A stretch of 64,000 bases of DNA from Mesorhizobium sp. Root102. Lineage in GTDB: Bacteria; Pseudomonadota; Alphaproteobacteria; Rhizobiales; Rhizobiaceae. Shown here one piece after another: positions 38,281 through 47,675 of this stretch. The stretch is from contig NZ_LMCP01000001.1 in NCBI RefSeq assembly GCF_001425625.1, positions 187,430 through 251,429 on the forward strand, read 5' to 3'. Each line of letters begins with the position of its first letter. The first letter of the stretch is position 1. The notes beneath the pieces were generated by a model. It was not told where the DNA came from, did no database searches, and was given only the letters and a program-made list of their open reading frames with translations. A program made the position numbers and the translations under genes.

Positions 38281-39441
38281 TCAGCTGGCGCGAACAGACG
38301 ATGAATCATCGGCGGCGCCCACTTGAAGTTTTCCCAAGTTGTGATCCAAGCCGTTTTCCGAAAGAAAATCAGCGAAACGGTCGTATAGAATGCTGTAGTT
38401 TTGTTCGAACGCTTCGTAATCTCCTGCTCGTGCGATTTCTTTGACGTCGACATACTCTATGTCTTCGACTGAAATATGCGGAATTCTCATAAATTCCGTC
38501 ATCTCGGTTGTTCTAGAGTCATGAGTTATTATGGTTGCCGGCACTCCATTTGTCAGAGCGATCAAATTTCCATGGAACCGTGACCCGAACGAATAATCAA
38601 AAGCAGATATGTATTCGTCCCACCGCGCAAGATCAAAGAACAGTCTACCGTTTTCTTTTATATGAGTCACAAAATCGGATGGAGAAACATCCATTCTCAT
38701 GCTCCTTATTATAGCCTTGGCACGCTCTAAATTGGTCTCCTCTCCGTCGCTGGATAGCAGTATTTGCATTTCCGGATTTTCGTTCTGTAAGACGTAACAA
38801 TATCCTTCAGCAATCGACAATTTGAGAAGGTCCGCTTCGATACGACGGGCTGCCTCCGGATTGGCTGAATGTGAAAAGACGTTTCGGGACCCGTTCATGG
38901 AAACCTTGAGTGGGCCGCTCGTGTCCGGTCGCTTGATTTTCAGGTCGCGCTTCAGCGTTCGATACAGACTCGGGCATCCGGTTACCCTGACGTTTCTTAT
39001 TCCAAAGTCGTTCATGACTTCCGCGGTGAAATTCCCTCGCACGCCCACGATCTTGCTGCGATCGGAAATGATTCGGAGAAAGCGCTTGCTGCCCTCGGGG
39101 ATATTCGTAACCCTATCGCCCATAGCTGGCGCTTGCGCACCGAGACCGACGACCAAGCATGGGAGCTTAGTCGCTTCAATATAGTCCGCCAGATAACCTA
39201 AATCGAAATTCTTAAAAATGAAATTCGCAGCTGAAACCACTATGATGTCAAAGCGTTCATCGACCTCTTGTGCAGAACGTGACATCCCATACTCGAATTC
39301 ATCGAAGCGAAGTTCCTCAAAAAGGGATTGCCCTATCAGTAGGTTGCCAGTGTTAGCCCCGGTGGCGGCGAATCTCTGCTCAAATGTAAGCTTGGGGTCG
39401 GGATGTGGAGCAATTCTAGCTCCCAAGAAAAGAATTCTCAC
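38281..39441 (-). CDS. polysaccharide pyruvyl transferase family protein
   Basis: This 386-residue protein of family PF04230 is expected to transfer a pyruvyl ketal from phosphoenolpyruvate to a sugar of a surface polysaccharide, adding negative charge. Typical features are GANTGNLLIGQSLFEEL near the N-terminus, VGVRGNFTAEVMNDFGI and VTGCPSLY in the middle, and the catalytic-domain FGSRFHGNLIALTNGVPA near 290. The best start is GTG 39441 with AGGAG six bases before it; TTG 39444 is too close to that site. The gene is clearly AT-rich compared with the rhamnose genes, suggesting separate acquisition. It follows the giant fusion gene by nine bases. Confidence 0.85.
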   Translation of the reverse strand: MRILFLGARIAPHPDPKLTFEQRFAATGANTGNLLIGQSLFEELRFDEFEYGMSRSAQEVDERFDIIVVSAANFIFKNFDLGYLADYIEATKLPCLVVGLGAQAPAMGDRVTNIPEGSKRFLRIISDRSKIVGVRGNFTAEVMNDFGIRNVRVTGCPSLYRTLKRDLKIKRPDTSGPLKVSMNGSRNVFSHSANPEAARRIEADLLKLSIAEGYCYVLQNENPEMQILLSSDGEETNLERAKAIIRSMRMDVSPSDFVTHIKENGRLFFDLARWDEYISAFDYSFGSRFHGNLIALTNGVPATIITHDSRTTEMTEFMRIPHISVEDIEYVDVKEIARAGDYEAFEQNYSILYDRFADFLSENGLDHNLGKLQVGAADDSSSVRAS

Positions 39442-39450
39442 CAAGATCTC

Positions 39451-42400
39451 CTAGGCGGGTTGCGTATTCGTGTGAGTATTCAGATAATCGTCCAATCGGG
39501 ACCGTTCGCGCGTCGAAAGACCGAATTGCCGATAGAGTTCGTGCGCGTAAACCTTCGCGCTCTTGAGGGCAGCGGCGCCAAGATTGTGGCGACTTATCGT
39601 CTCGGCCTGTACCCTGACAATCTCTTGAAGAAGCCTGACATCGAAACTCCCTACGGTCACGCTTGATTGGTGCCGGCGGTGAGAATTGAGCGAGCGTGGC
39701 GAAAAAGCGATGGCGCCATCCTCAAGCACACGCAGATACGCAACCCAGTCGCCAGCGTTTCGGAACGACATGATCTCTTCGCCATAGTTGCCCAACGCAT
39801 TCCGAAGCGCCCCTTTTCGGAATAGAACGCCACTGACGTTCGGGATGGTGTTTTTGAGGTAAAGCGCCTCGGCGATTTCCTGGCGGCCATCCACGACATA
39901 GGGTTTCGTCCAACGAGATCGGTCGATATCGGCCACATAGTCGAGATAGTGTTCAGACAGGACGTGGCCGGTGCTGTCTATCTGGCGCGACTGGCAATAG
40001 CTCATCACGACATGGTCGCGCTCGAAGGCTGGCAGCAGTTCGGCGAGGAAGTCGGGATCGGCGAGGTCGTCTGCTTCCGCGATCCAGACGTAGTCGCCGC
40101 GCGCTATTTCGACCCCGCGCATCCACTGGCGAAATACCGAGCCTGAATTCTCTGCGTTCACGACCAGTCGGCACGGAATGTCGCAATCGTCCAGGAATTG
40201 CTCGATGACCTCGACGCTTTCATCTGTCGAAGCATCATCAAGCACAATTAGCTCATACGGCCGCACTGTCTGATCGGCGATCGAACTCAGCCGTGCGCTC
40301 AGATATCGCGCGTAATTGTAATTCGGCACGACGACGGACACTCTAGGCAACGGCCTTTCGGCGTAAGCCAGCAAGTCGTGCAGGTAATGGCTGAAGCTGA
40401 ATTCCTGGCGGACAATATCACGGCCAACGCCTGCCAGATGCCGGGCGCTGTCCGGATTATCGATCAAGCTGCCGATGGCCCTGGCCATCTCATCGGTATC
40501 GAATGCCGGCACAAGAATTCCGCAATCACGCTTCAGCAAGTCCTGGAAACCGCCAGCCCCTTCGAACGCAACGACCGGTATTGCAGCATCAAGCGCTTCA
40601 AGCACCACCGAGGGGAATGGATCCTCACGCGAGGTCAAGGCGTAGATATCTGCTGCGAAATAGTATTCCTGTGGATTTTCCACCAATCCCACAAAGGCAA
40701 AGCGGTGCTCGAGTCCCGCGTCCCTCACCCGCTGCATTTGCCTAGCGTGCAAGCTGTGATCGACATGGCCAACCCAGACAGCAACCGCATCCGGCTTGGA
40801 CCTCATCACATTGAGGCAAACATCGACGAAAAGATCGAGGCCCTTTCGATGATCGGCATAGCCCGCACACAAGATAATGTAGGCATTTGTCGATAGCTGC
40901 AATTTCGCGCGGACAGCCTCGCGGACCCGTTGGCGATCATCAGCATGGTATGGCATGCGCAAATAGAGGCCCTGTGGTCTAACCACCGACTGGCCAACCG
41001 ACCGGCCAACAAAGCCCTCGAATCCGGCCTTGACCATCTCGGCTGGAAAAACAACCTTGTCGGCGCTCTCGGCAATGGCCGCGGCGGCATCAGCAAGGCC
41101 GTAAGACGCCAATATTCCGGGCAACTCGTGGACGAGGCACACCGTACGGAACCCCGCGAGCTTCAGCAGCGGGATGAGCTTTCCGGATACGGTGGTGTTC
41201 ACGATAGCCACCTCGGCACCGGTGTTCCTGACGGCGATCAGACGATTCAATGCATCGGCATCACCTCGCTCAGGCACGTTGATCCGGTGCACGGTCGCTG
41301 TGTCGGCGAAACGACCGAGCAACGGCCCATCACCCAGCACAATGAGATCGGGCTCAAAACCAAGTTGCTTGAATCCCTTGGCCAAATTGAGAGCCAGCAA
41401 TTGTGCACCGTGCGGATGAGCGTCGTGGGAAACGATTGCTATCCGGGGCTTGGATTTCCTATTAGCCGCCTCCAAAGCGTCACGGGTCGCTTGCAGGTAG
41501 GCGTGGCCGTTTTCGCTATCGGGCTCCAGATGGGCGCCTTCCGCCCATTCGTTCCAGGCGTTGACGAAAACCAACCGTTCTGATGGCTCCTTGACATGGG
41601 CCAGAGTGTCTTCAATCGCATTATCCAGCCATCTGCGGTAGAGCGCAGGGGTGTTGTTGACGAACACAGTGCCGCCACGCTTGCGGCGTGCGGTGTTGTC
41701 CCAGCCAGGGCAAACCGAACGGAAAAGCTTGTATCTGCGAGATGAATAGTTCTCGCTGCGTTGCGGAAAGACCGACCAGTCATAGACGGTCGTGGCAAAA
41801 TCCTCATGCAGCGGCGTCACTGTATGCGTGACGTTTGGCGGCGCGGAATTGTTCGGCGGAAATTCCACGGCGGCATCGAACCCGTAGCGGTCGGGGGCGG
41901 CGGCTTCGAAAGACTGGGTGTAGGCCAGGAAAATCTCGCCAATGCCGTTCTCCCGGCACCATGTCCGCCAACGCCGTGCTGTTTCGGCTGATGCCGGGAG
42001 CAGGCTTGGACGATAGACGAGCAGCAGCGGCTTGCCGTCGATGCGGATATAGCGAGGGTCGCGAAGATAGGGCGCAACCTCGGCGATGAAAGCGAGATCG
42101 TCCTGGGGGGAATGGTCCTGGGCGATCAGGATCTCCTGGTCCATCCCGTCCCAGCGACGCGACCAATTCTCATTGGCCCAGCAGACACAGAATGGCATGT
42201 CCAGGCTCTTGTCCTCGAGCCAGTTCTCAAGCGGCTTTTCCAAGAGCCGCTTGCCTGCGAACCAATAAAAATAGAAGCAGAAGCCTTCAACGCCATAGAG
42301 CCTTGCCAATTCGATCTGGCGGTGTTGTACGGCGGTATCGCGCAAGTCATAATAGCCGAGCGCATCCGGCACATGCGGCTGGTGGTGGCCGACAAATTGC

Positions 42401-44085
42401 GGCTCCGCGGGCCTGACATTGGTCCATTCGGTGAAGCCCTGCCCCCACCATTCATCGTTTTCAGGGATCGGATGGAATTGCGGCAGGTAGAACGCGATGA
42501 CACGCACCGGCTTTTGGAGCAGCGGTGGCGCATCGAGAAGTGGCACATAGACGGGTTCGGGCGCAAAGATAGGACCGGAGCTGACCAGCGCCCCGCGCAG
42601 GACCATTCCGCTGTCGCCGATGGGCGCATCCGGCGCCTCCATGCTTCTCCAGGCGCGATAAGCATTCGTGACGCCAAACAGCGAAGGGAAGGTCGAAAAT
42701 GCCACTCTCTTCACCTTCCGCTTGACGTCGACAGGCAGCGGCAGATTGTGCCAGCAAGCGTAAGCGCCGCGAGTTACCAAGCGGCGAGCCCTCATGCGCG
42801 CATTGCCGATCGCGCGGACGCGGTTCCTGATCCCGCGCAACGACCCGGTCAGTCGCCAGGAGGTGCTGGCGTAGACGGCATCGAGAACACCATGCAGACG
42901 GACTTCCTCCGAGCGCGCGGCGTCGCGATCCGCAAGCAGCGCGCTCATTTTCGCTTGCGCTATCGATAGTTCGTCTTGCAAGATTTGAATCTTTTCAGCC
43001 CTCGCGATAGCCAGAGCCCCTGTCTGCGCGATCTCGTCGTCGCGATTCCCAATCCGCTCGCGCATGTCGGCGATCTCGTCGTCGCGATTCCTAATCCGCT
43101 CGCGCATGTCGGCAATCTCGTTGGAAAAAGCCTCGATGCGCGCCCCTTGGCGTGTCGCCAACTCCCTGTTGGTTTCAATCTCCTGTTCCATGGTCGTCGA
43201 CGTCAACGACCATGGGTTTCCGGTTTGATCGGTCGCCTTGCTATCCGTTCCGTCGAGAGTAACCACGCTTCCATCGGCGAGCGCAACCAGGCCGTGCACG
43301 CTGCGCGCGCCCAGGATGTTTTCCGAAATTGGCCGCTTCGTTACAACGCAAAGCGAGTTCAAGAACTCGACGGAATGAACCGACGCGAGAGAAGCTTCAT
43401 CGAATGCAACCTTGTCCCTGTCCGCGAAAGTGGCCAAGGCATCGACTCGACGACGATCCAGCCCCCAATGCTCATGGTTGACCACATCAAGCAGGCGCTT
43501 GAAGAACGACATCGAGGAAAGGGGATCGTAGAGACCGCCCTCGAATTCCTGCCAGTAACTGCAATGCAGATCTTCGGCTATATACATTCCCCCTTCGGAA
43601 AGGTGGGGGAAATATCTGGCGAACGAGCGTATTATGTCCGATGACAGGTGCGATCCGTCATCAATTATGATGTCGAATTTTTCGAATCTCGCAACAATAT
43701 TACGCTCTACTTCATCGGTATTGGCATCACCTACGACAATCCCAATCCTTTTGTCATCGAAAACCAGGTTTCCGCAAGCCAGATTGATGTCACAGCCGAG
43801 AATAAGCTCCGCATTCGGAAAATATTTCCGCCATATTTCCAGTGAACCGCCGTTCTGAACTCCGATTTCAAGAATCCGAACCGGCTTGTTTCGGTATGCT
43901 GAAAAAATATAGTCATACGTGCTGAGATAGATCGACCATTTATCCGACACTTTGCCGCGATGCGCATTGTACAAGTCACGAAGTGAAACGTCGCGCTTTC
44001 CAGGCCGTGCGGCTTTCGTCTTGGCGCGCGCCTTCGGCGCCACCGCGTCAGCAGGCAGGTTTTCGGATGATGGACGCTTGCTCAT
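39451..44085 (-). CDS. multidomain fusion: SAM methyltransferase, coiled coil, WbsX, GT4 and GT2 glycosyltransferase
   Basis: This is a 1544-residue protein. Residues about 35-250 form a class I methyltransferase (RILEIGVQNGGSLEIW, FDIIIDDGSHLSSD). About 300-400 is a highly charged coiled coil with a tandem 14-residue repeat, followed by the STSWRLTGSLR motif often seen after coiled coils in such proteins. About 525-875 is a WbsX domain (FYLPQFHPIPENDEWWGQGF, CWANENW, NAWNEWAEG). About 880-1240 is a GT4 retaining transferase (GGFQDLLKRDCGILV, EDPFPSVVLEALDA), and about 1247-1480 a GT2 (VSVVVPNYNYARYL, VLDDASTDES, IAEADDLADP). The start overlaps the rfbD stop as ATGA, which rules out 28 upstream codons. 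It probably builds and perhaps caps the rhamnose-containing polymer exported by the ABC transporter. No N-terminal membrane segment is seen. Confidence 0.88.
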   Translation of the reverse strand: MSKRPSSENLPADAVAPKARAKTKAARPGKRDVSLRDLYNAHRGKVSDKWSIYLSTYDYIFSAYRNKPVRILEIGVQNGGSLEIWRKYFPNAELILGCDINLACGNLVFDDKRIGIVVGDANTDEVERNIVARFEKFDIIIDDGSHLSSDIIRSFARYFPHLSEGGMYIAEDLHCSYWQEFEGGLYDPLSSMSFFKRLLDVVNHEHWGLDRRRVDALATFADRDKVAFDEASLASVHSVEFLNSLCVVTKRPISENILGARSVHGLVALADGSVVTLDGTDSKATDQTGNPWSLTSTTMEQEIETNRELATRQGARIEAFSNEIADMRERIRNRDDEIADMRERIGNRDDEIAQTGALAIARAEKIQILQDELSIAQAKMSALLADRDAARSEEVRLHGVLDAVYASTSWRLTGSLRGIRNRVRAIGNARMRARRLVTRGAYACWHNLPLPVDVKRKVKRVAFSTFPSLFGVTNAYRAWRSMEAPDAPIGDSGMVLRGALVSSGPIFAPEPVYVPLLDAPPLLQKPVRVIAFYLPQFHPIPENDEWWGQGFTEWTNVRPAEPQFVGHHQPHVPDALGYYDLRDTAVQHRQIELARLYGVEGFCFYFYWFAGKRLLEKPLENWLEDKSLDMPFCVCWANENWSRRWDGMDQEILIAQDHSPQDDLAFIAEVAPYLRDPRYIRIDGKPLLLVYRPSLLPASAETARRWRTWCRENGIGEIFLAYTQSFEAAAPDRYGFDAAVEFPPNNSAPPNVTHTVTPLHEDFATTVYDWSVFPQRSENYSSRRYKLFRSVCPGWDNTARRKRGGTVFVNNTPALYRRWLDNAIEDTLAHVKEPSERLVFVNAWNEWAEGAHLEPDSENGHAYLQATRDALEAANRKSKPRIAIVSHDAHPHGAQLLALNLAKGFKQLGFEPDLIVLGDGPLLGRFADTATVHRINVPERGDADALNRLIAVRNTGAEVAIVNTTVSGKLIPLLKLAGFRTVCLVHELPGILASYGLADAAAAIAESADKVVFPAEMVKAGFEGFVGRSVGQSVVRPQGLYLRMPYHADDRQRVREAVRAKLQLSTNAYIILCAGYADHRKGLDLFVDVCLNVMRSKPDAVAVWVGHVDHSLHARQMQRVRDAGLEHRFAFVGLVENPQEYYFAADIYALTSREDPFPSVVLEALDAAIPVVAFEGAGGFQDLLKRDCGILVPAFDTDEMARAIGSLIDNPDSARHLAGVGRDIVRQEFSFSHYLHDLLAYAERPLPRVSVVVPNYNYARYLSARLSSIADQTVRPYELIVLDDASTDESVEVIEQFLDDCDIPCRLVVNAENSGSVFRQWMRGVEIARGDYVWIAEADDLADPDFLAELLPAFERDHVVMSYCQSRQIDSTGHVLSEHYLDYVADIDRSRWTKPYVVDGRQEIAEALYLKNTIPNVSGVLFRKGALRNALGNYGEEIMSFRNAGDWVAYLRVLEDGAIAFSPRSLNSHRRHQSSVTVGSFDVRLLQEIVRVQAETISRHNLGAAALKSAKVYAHELYRQFGLSTRERSRLDDYLNTHTNTQPA
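43029..43112 (-). repeat. 42-bp tandem repeat (two copies) in the coiled-coil coding region
   Basis: Positions 43029-43070 and 43071-43112 are nearly identical 42-bp units, and a third partial copy begins at 43113. Each encodes 14 residues, EIADMRERI-R/G-NRDD, exactly two heptads. A gain or loss of one unit keeps both the reading frame and the coiled-coil register. The copies differ at very few bases, so the duplication looks recent. Confidence 0.9.
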
Positions 44086-44990
44086 GCGGTCATTGCCTGT
44101 TTCGTCCCACCGATGAGGAGCCGGCGCACCACCGCTTCCGTCGATTGCCGCCACTCCGGCGCATTCCACCCAAACGCCGTGGCGAATTTCGCGCTCGATA
44201 GCCGGGAATTGGCGGGGCGGCGCGCCTTGGTCGGGTAGTCCATCGTGGCAATGTCCCGTACCCGCGCCCAGGGACCACCAGACACGCGGCTTGTGTCCAG
44301 GATATGACGGGCAAAGCCGCTCCAGTTGGCCTCGCCCGTGCCGGCCAGATGATAGACGCCAAACGCAGGGAAGTTCTTGTCGTCGTGCAGCATCGTCGCC
44401 GCATGCAGGATTGCGTCGGCGATATCAAGCGCCGAGGTGGGATTTCCCCACTGATCGGCCACCACCGCGATCTCGTCGCGGTCGGCGGCGAGCCGCAGCA
44501 TGGTCTTCACGAAATTCCGGCCGAACGGGCTGTAGACCCATGCCGTGCGCAGGATCAGATGGCGCGGATTGGCCGATGCCACCGCCTGTTCGCCGGCAAG
44601 CTTGGAGGCGCCGTAAACGCCGGCCGGCGCGGTCGCGTCGGTCTCGACATAGGCGCCGGCAGCGCTGCCGTCGAAGACATAGTCGGTCGAAAGATGGATG
44701 ACGGGAACGCCAAGCCGCCTTGCTGCTTGCGCCACCTTGCCGGCGCCGACGGCGTTCACCGCGAATGCCAGGTCGGGCTCGTCCTCGGCCTGGTCGACCG
44801 CCGTGTAGGCGGCGGCCGAGACGACGATGTCGGGCTTCGCGGCCGCAATGGCCTCGATCACCGTGTCGGGTCTCGCCAAATCGAGTTCCGGACGGCCGAT
44901 GGCGATGATTTCGACGCCGGCGCGCGCCTGGCCGGCCTCCACAAGGCTTGCCGCGACCTGGCCCTCGCGCCCGGTGACAACGAGCCTCAC
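44082..44990 (-). CDS. rfbD: dTDP-4-dehydrorhamnose reductase
   Basis: This 302-residue SDR enzyme performs the last step to dTDP-L-rhamnose, reducing the 4-keto group with NADPH. The N-terminal [15 protein letters not shown] is the cofactor loop, and [34 protein letters not shown] and the catalytic YGASKLAGE are diagnostic of RfbD/Rml[14 protein letters not shown] and [11 protein letters not shown] complete the fold. It overlaps rfbB by four bases upstream and the fusion gene by four bases downstream, so rhamnose supply is translationally tied to the glycosyltransferase fusion. Confidence 0.95.
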   Translation of the reverse strand: MRLVVTGREGQVAASLVEAGQARAGVEIIAIGRPELDLARPDTVIEAIAAAKPDIVVSAAAYTAVDQAEDEPDLAFAVNAVGAGKVAQAARRLGVPVIHLSTDYVFDGSAAGAYVETDATAPAGVYGASKLAGEQAVASANPRHLILRTAWVYSPFGRNFVKTMLRLAADRDEIAVVADQWGNPTSALDIADAILHAATMLHDDKNFPAFGVYHLAGTGEANWSGFARHILDTSRVSGGPWARVRDIATMDYPTKARRPANSRLSSAKFATAFGWNAPEWRQSTEAVVRRLLIGGTKQAMTA

Positions 44991-46057
44991 GCCACCCCCT
45001 TGCGCGCTTCGCCCAGCCGTTCACCGGCATAGCCCTGTTCGCGGATCGGCCCCCACCACCATTTGTTGTCGAGAAACCAGTCGACGGTCTTGGCCAGGCC
45101 GCTGTCGAAATTCTCCCTGGGCGCCCAGCCCAGGTCGCGGCCAATCTTGGATGCATCGATGGCATAGCGGCGGTCATGGCCGGGGCGGTCGGTGACGAAG
45201 GAGATCAGGTCGCGATGGCTCCTGCCGCCTGGCCTGGGCCGCCTGATGTCGAGCAGATCGCAGATCGTCTCGACGACGCCCAGGTTCGTCCGCTCGCAAT
45301 TGCCGCCGACATTGTAGCTTTCGCCCGGCTGCCCCCTGGTCGCGACCAGTTCCAGCGCGCGCGCGTGATCCTCGACGAACAGCCAGTCGCGCACATTGGC
45401 GCCGGCGCCGTAGACCGGCAGCTGCTTTTCATCGAGCGCGTTGAGGATGACCAGCGGGATCAGCTTTTCGGGAAAATGATAGGGTCCGTAATTGTTCGAG
45501 CAATTGGAAAGCACGACCGGCAGGCCATAGGTTTCGTGCCAGGCCCGCACCAGATGGTCCGAGGCCGCCTTCGAGGCGGAATAGGGCGACGACGGCGCAT
45601 AGGGCGTTTCCTCGACGAACATGCCGCCGTCGAAAGGAAGATCGCCGAACACCTCGTCGGTCGAGACGTGATGAAAGCGGAAGCGGCTCTTCCTGTCCTC
45701 GGGCAGGCCGCGCCAGTATTCCAGCGCGGCATTGAGCATCTTGTAGGTGCCGACGATGTTGGTCTCGATGAACGTGCCCGGCCCGTCGATCGAGCGATCG
45801 ACATGGCTCTCGGCGGCGAGGTTCATGACGATGTCGATATCGTCCCGGCGCAGGATGTCGAGCACCGCCCGCTCGTCGCGGATATCGGCCTGGGCGAAGC
45901 GGTAATTGTGCGCATTCTCGATCGGCCGCAGCGAGGCCAGGTTTCCCGCATAGGTCAGCTTGTCGAGATTGGTCACCCGGTAGGCCGGGTTGGCGCACAG
46001 ATGCCGGCACACCGCCGAACCGATGAAGCCGGCACCGCCCGTCACCAGAAAATTCAT
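44987..46057 (-). CDS. rfbB: dTDP-glucose 4,6-dehydratase
   Basis: This 356-residue extended SDR converts dTDP-glucose to dTDP-4-keto-6-deoxyglucose. NAD binds at [29 protein letters not shown] carries the catalytic Asp-Glu pair, [15 protein letters not shown] the Tyr-x-x-x-Lys, and [18 protein letters not shown] is the RfbB/RmlB signature. It lies 34 bases after rfbC and overlaps rfbD. The intermediate could also feed other 6-deoxy sugars, but the full rfbACBD set indicates L-rhamnose. Confidence 0.97.
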   Translation of the reverse strand: MNFLVTGGAGFIGSAVCRHLCANPAYRVTNLDKLTYAGNLASLRPIENAHNYRFAQADIRDERAVLDILRRDDIDIVMNLAAESHVDRSIDGPGTFIETNIVGTYKMLNAALEYWRGLPEDRKSRFRFHHVSTDEVFGDLPFDGGMFVEETPYAPSSPYSASKAASDHLVRAWHETYGLPVVLSNCSNNYGPYHFPEKLIPLVILNALDEKQLPVYGAGANVRDWLFVEDHARALELVATRGQPGESYNVGGNCERTNLGVVETICDLLDIRRPRPGGRSHRDLISFVTDRPGHDRRYAIDASKIGRDLGWAPRENFDSGLAKTVDWFLDNKWWWGPIREQGYAGERLGEARKGVA

Positions 46058-46091
46058 GCCGCTGTCCTCACTCTACACCTTTGGCAATCCA

Positions 46092-46643
46092 TCAGGCAAA
46101 CACCTCGGCGGCGGCCAGCAGCGGCGCCTTGAGGTCCTTGTCCGAAAGCTGGAACCCGCCGGCCAAGGGCGGCCATTCGATGCCGATGGCGGGATCGTCG
46201 AAGCGGATCGAGCGGTCATGCTCCTGTGAATAAGTGTCGGTGACCTTGTACAGGACCTCGGTGTCGGGCACGAGCGTGACGAAGCCGTGCGCGAAGCCCT
46301 TTGGCACCAGGATCTGGTTGCCCTTTTCGGCCGACACTTCGAGAGCGACCCATTTTCCGAAGGTCTTAGAGCCGCGGCGAATGTCGACCGCGACGTCGAG
46401 AACGCTGCCCCGGATGACGCGCAACAGCTTGTCCTGCGCCCGCGGCGCAAGCTGATAGTGAAGCCCGCGCAAGACACCCACTGCCGCGGAATAGGAATGA
46501 TTGTCCTGCACGAAAGCCAAGTCGATGCCGGCCTGCGCGAAGCGCTCGGCATTGTAGGTTTCGACGAAGAAGCCGCGCGCGTCGCCATGCCGCTTCGGAA
46601 CGATTTCCAGCACGCCATCGATGCCAAGGGACCTGACTTCCAA
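46092..46643 (-). CDS. rfbC: dTDP-4-dehydrorhamnose 3,5-epimerase
   Basis: This 183-residue cupin-fold epimerase acts between RfbB and RfbD. RGFFVETYNAERFAQAGI, FVQDNHSYSAAVGVLRGLHYQ (catalytic His) and the VPKGFAHGFVTLVPDTEVLYKVTDTYS block (catalytic Tyr) are the family core. The start appears to be TTG 46643, three bases after the rfbA stop and seven after GAGGG, because no ATG or GTG occurs early enough. A TTG start would tend to lower its translation relative to rfbA. Confidence 0.95.
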   Translation of the reverse strand: MEVRSLGIDGVLEIVPKRHGDARGFFVETYNAERFAQAGIDLAFVQDNHSYSAAVGVLRGLHYQLAPRAQDKLLRVIRGSVLDVAVDIRRGSKTFGKWVALEVSAEKGNQILVPKGFAHGFVTLVPDTEVLYKVTDTYSQEHDRSIRFDDPAIGIEWPPLAGGFQLSDKDLKAPLLAAAEVFA

Positions 46644-46646
46644 CAG

Positions 46647-47528
46647 CTAGCCCTCCGACAGGTCGACGACACGCCGGCGCAGATAGGCGGCATACTCATT
46701 CTTGCCCAGGCGATCGGCGCGCCGCAGGACCTGGTCCGCCGTCAGCCAAGCCTGTTCAAAGGCGATTTCTTCGGGACAGGCGACCTTGATGCCCTGGCGA
46801 TGCTCGATGGTGCGCACGAACGAGGAGGCCTCATGCAGGCTGTCCTGCGTGCCGGTGTCGAGCCAGGCATAGCCGCGCCCCAGCCGGTGCACATGCAACT
46901 GGCCACGCTCGAGGTAGACATTGTTGACCGCCGTGATCTCGAGTTCGCCGCGCGCCGAGGGCCGGATGGCGGGGGCGATGTCGACGACGTCGTTGTCATA
47001 GAAATAGAGACCGGTGACAGCCCAGTTGGATTTCGGGTTCTGCGGCTTTTCCTCGATGGTCAGCGCCGTTCCGGTGGCCTTGTCGAAGGAGACGACACCG
47101 TAACGCTGGGGATCCTCGACATGATAGGCGAACACCGAAGCACCCTTTTCGCGCGAGGCCGCGTCGCGGCAAAGCTGCGACAGCCCATCGCCGAAATAGA
47201 TGTTGTCGCCGAGGATCATCGACACGCTGTCCTTGCCGATGAAATCGCGGCCGATGATAAAGGCTTCCGCAAGGCCGTTGGGTTGCGGCTGCTCGGCATA
47301 GGACAGGTCGAGCCCGAACTCCGATCCATCGCCAAGCAGATCGCGAAAAACCGGCAGATCACGCGGCGTTGAAATGACCAGAATCTCGCGGATACCCGCG
47401 AGCATCAAAACGCTCAGCGGATAATAGATCATCGGCTTGTCGTATATCGGCAGAATCTGCTTAGAGATTGCTAATGTTAGCGGATAAAGACGCGTTCCAC
47501 TGCCTCCAGCAAGGATAATTCCTTTCAA
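46647..47528 (-). CDS. rfbA: glucose-1-phosphate thymidylyltransferase
   Basis: This 293-residue enzyme makes dTDP-glucose from glucose-1-phosphate and dTTP, the first step to dTDP-rhamnose. Signature sequences are [22 protein letters not shown] at the N-terminus, [13 protein letters not shown] with the catalytic Asp and [16 protein letters not shown]. The start is TTG 47528, with AAGGAG six bases upstream. It heads the order rfbA-rfbC-rfbB-rfbD-fusion gene. The 147 bases upstream contain a hairpin next to the ribosome-binding site. Its substrate is supplied by Pgm, encoded in the glycogen operon. Confidence 0.97.
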   Translation of the reverse strand: MKGIILAGGSGTRLYPLTLAISKQILPIYDKPMIYYPLSVLMLAGIREILVISTPRDLPVFRDLLGDGSEFGLDLSYAEQPQPNGLAEAFIIGRDFIGKDSVSMILGDNIYFGDGLSQLCRDAASREKGASVFAYHVEDPQRYGVVSFDKATGTALTIEEKPQNPKSNWAVTGLYFYDNDVVDIAPAIRPSARGELEITAVNNVYLERGQLHVHRLGRGYAWLDTGTQDSLHEASSFVRTIEHRQGIKVACPEEIAFEQAWLTADQVLRRADRLGKNEYAAYLRRRVVDLSEG

Positions 47529-47546
47529 GAAGCTCTCCTTGACATG

Positions 47547-47581
47547 CCTAAGCCCCCCGGCCCGAGCAGTCCGTGCTTAGG
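47547..47581 (-). promoter_or_regulatory. hairpin directly upstream of the rfbA ribosome-binding site
   Basis: CCTAAGC (47547-47553) pairs with GCTTAGG (47575-47581) around a GC-rich 21-base loop. The base of the stem lies six bases from the AAGGAG of rfbA (47535-47540). It could be the end structure of the upstream polymerase transcript or a leader element affecting rfbA translation. No T-run follows. Function is inferred only from position. Confidence 0.4.
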
Positions 47582-47675
47582 TTCCATGCAATGGCTTGTC
47601 AATCTCGGGATTCGACAAACGACCGGACCACGTCCGGCGCCAATCCATCGCCAATTCCAGGCGACCCCACTGCTC

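Noticed and set aside
43029..43120. CRISPR-like short repeats
   Set aside because: The repeats are directly adjacent, without spacers, and encode heptads of a coiled coil.
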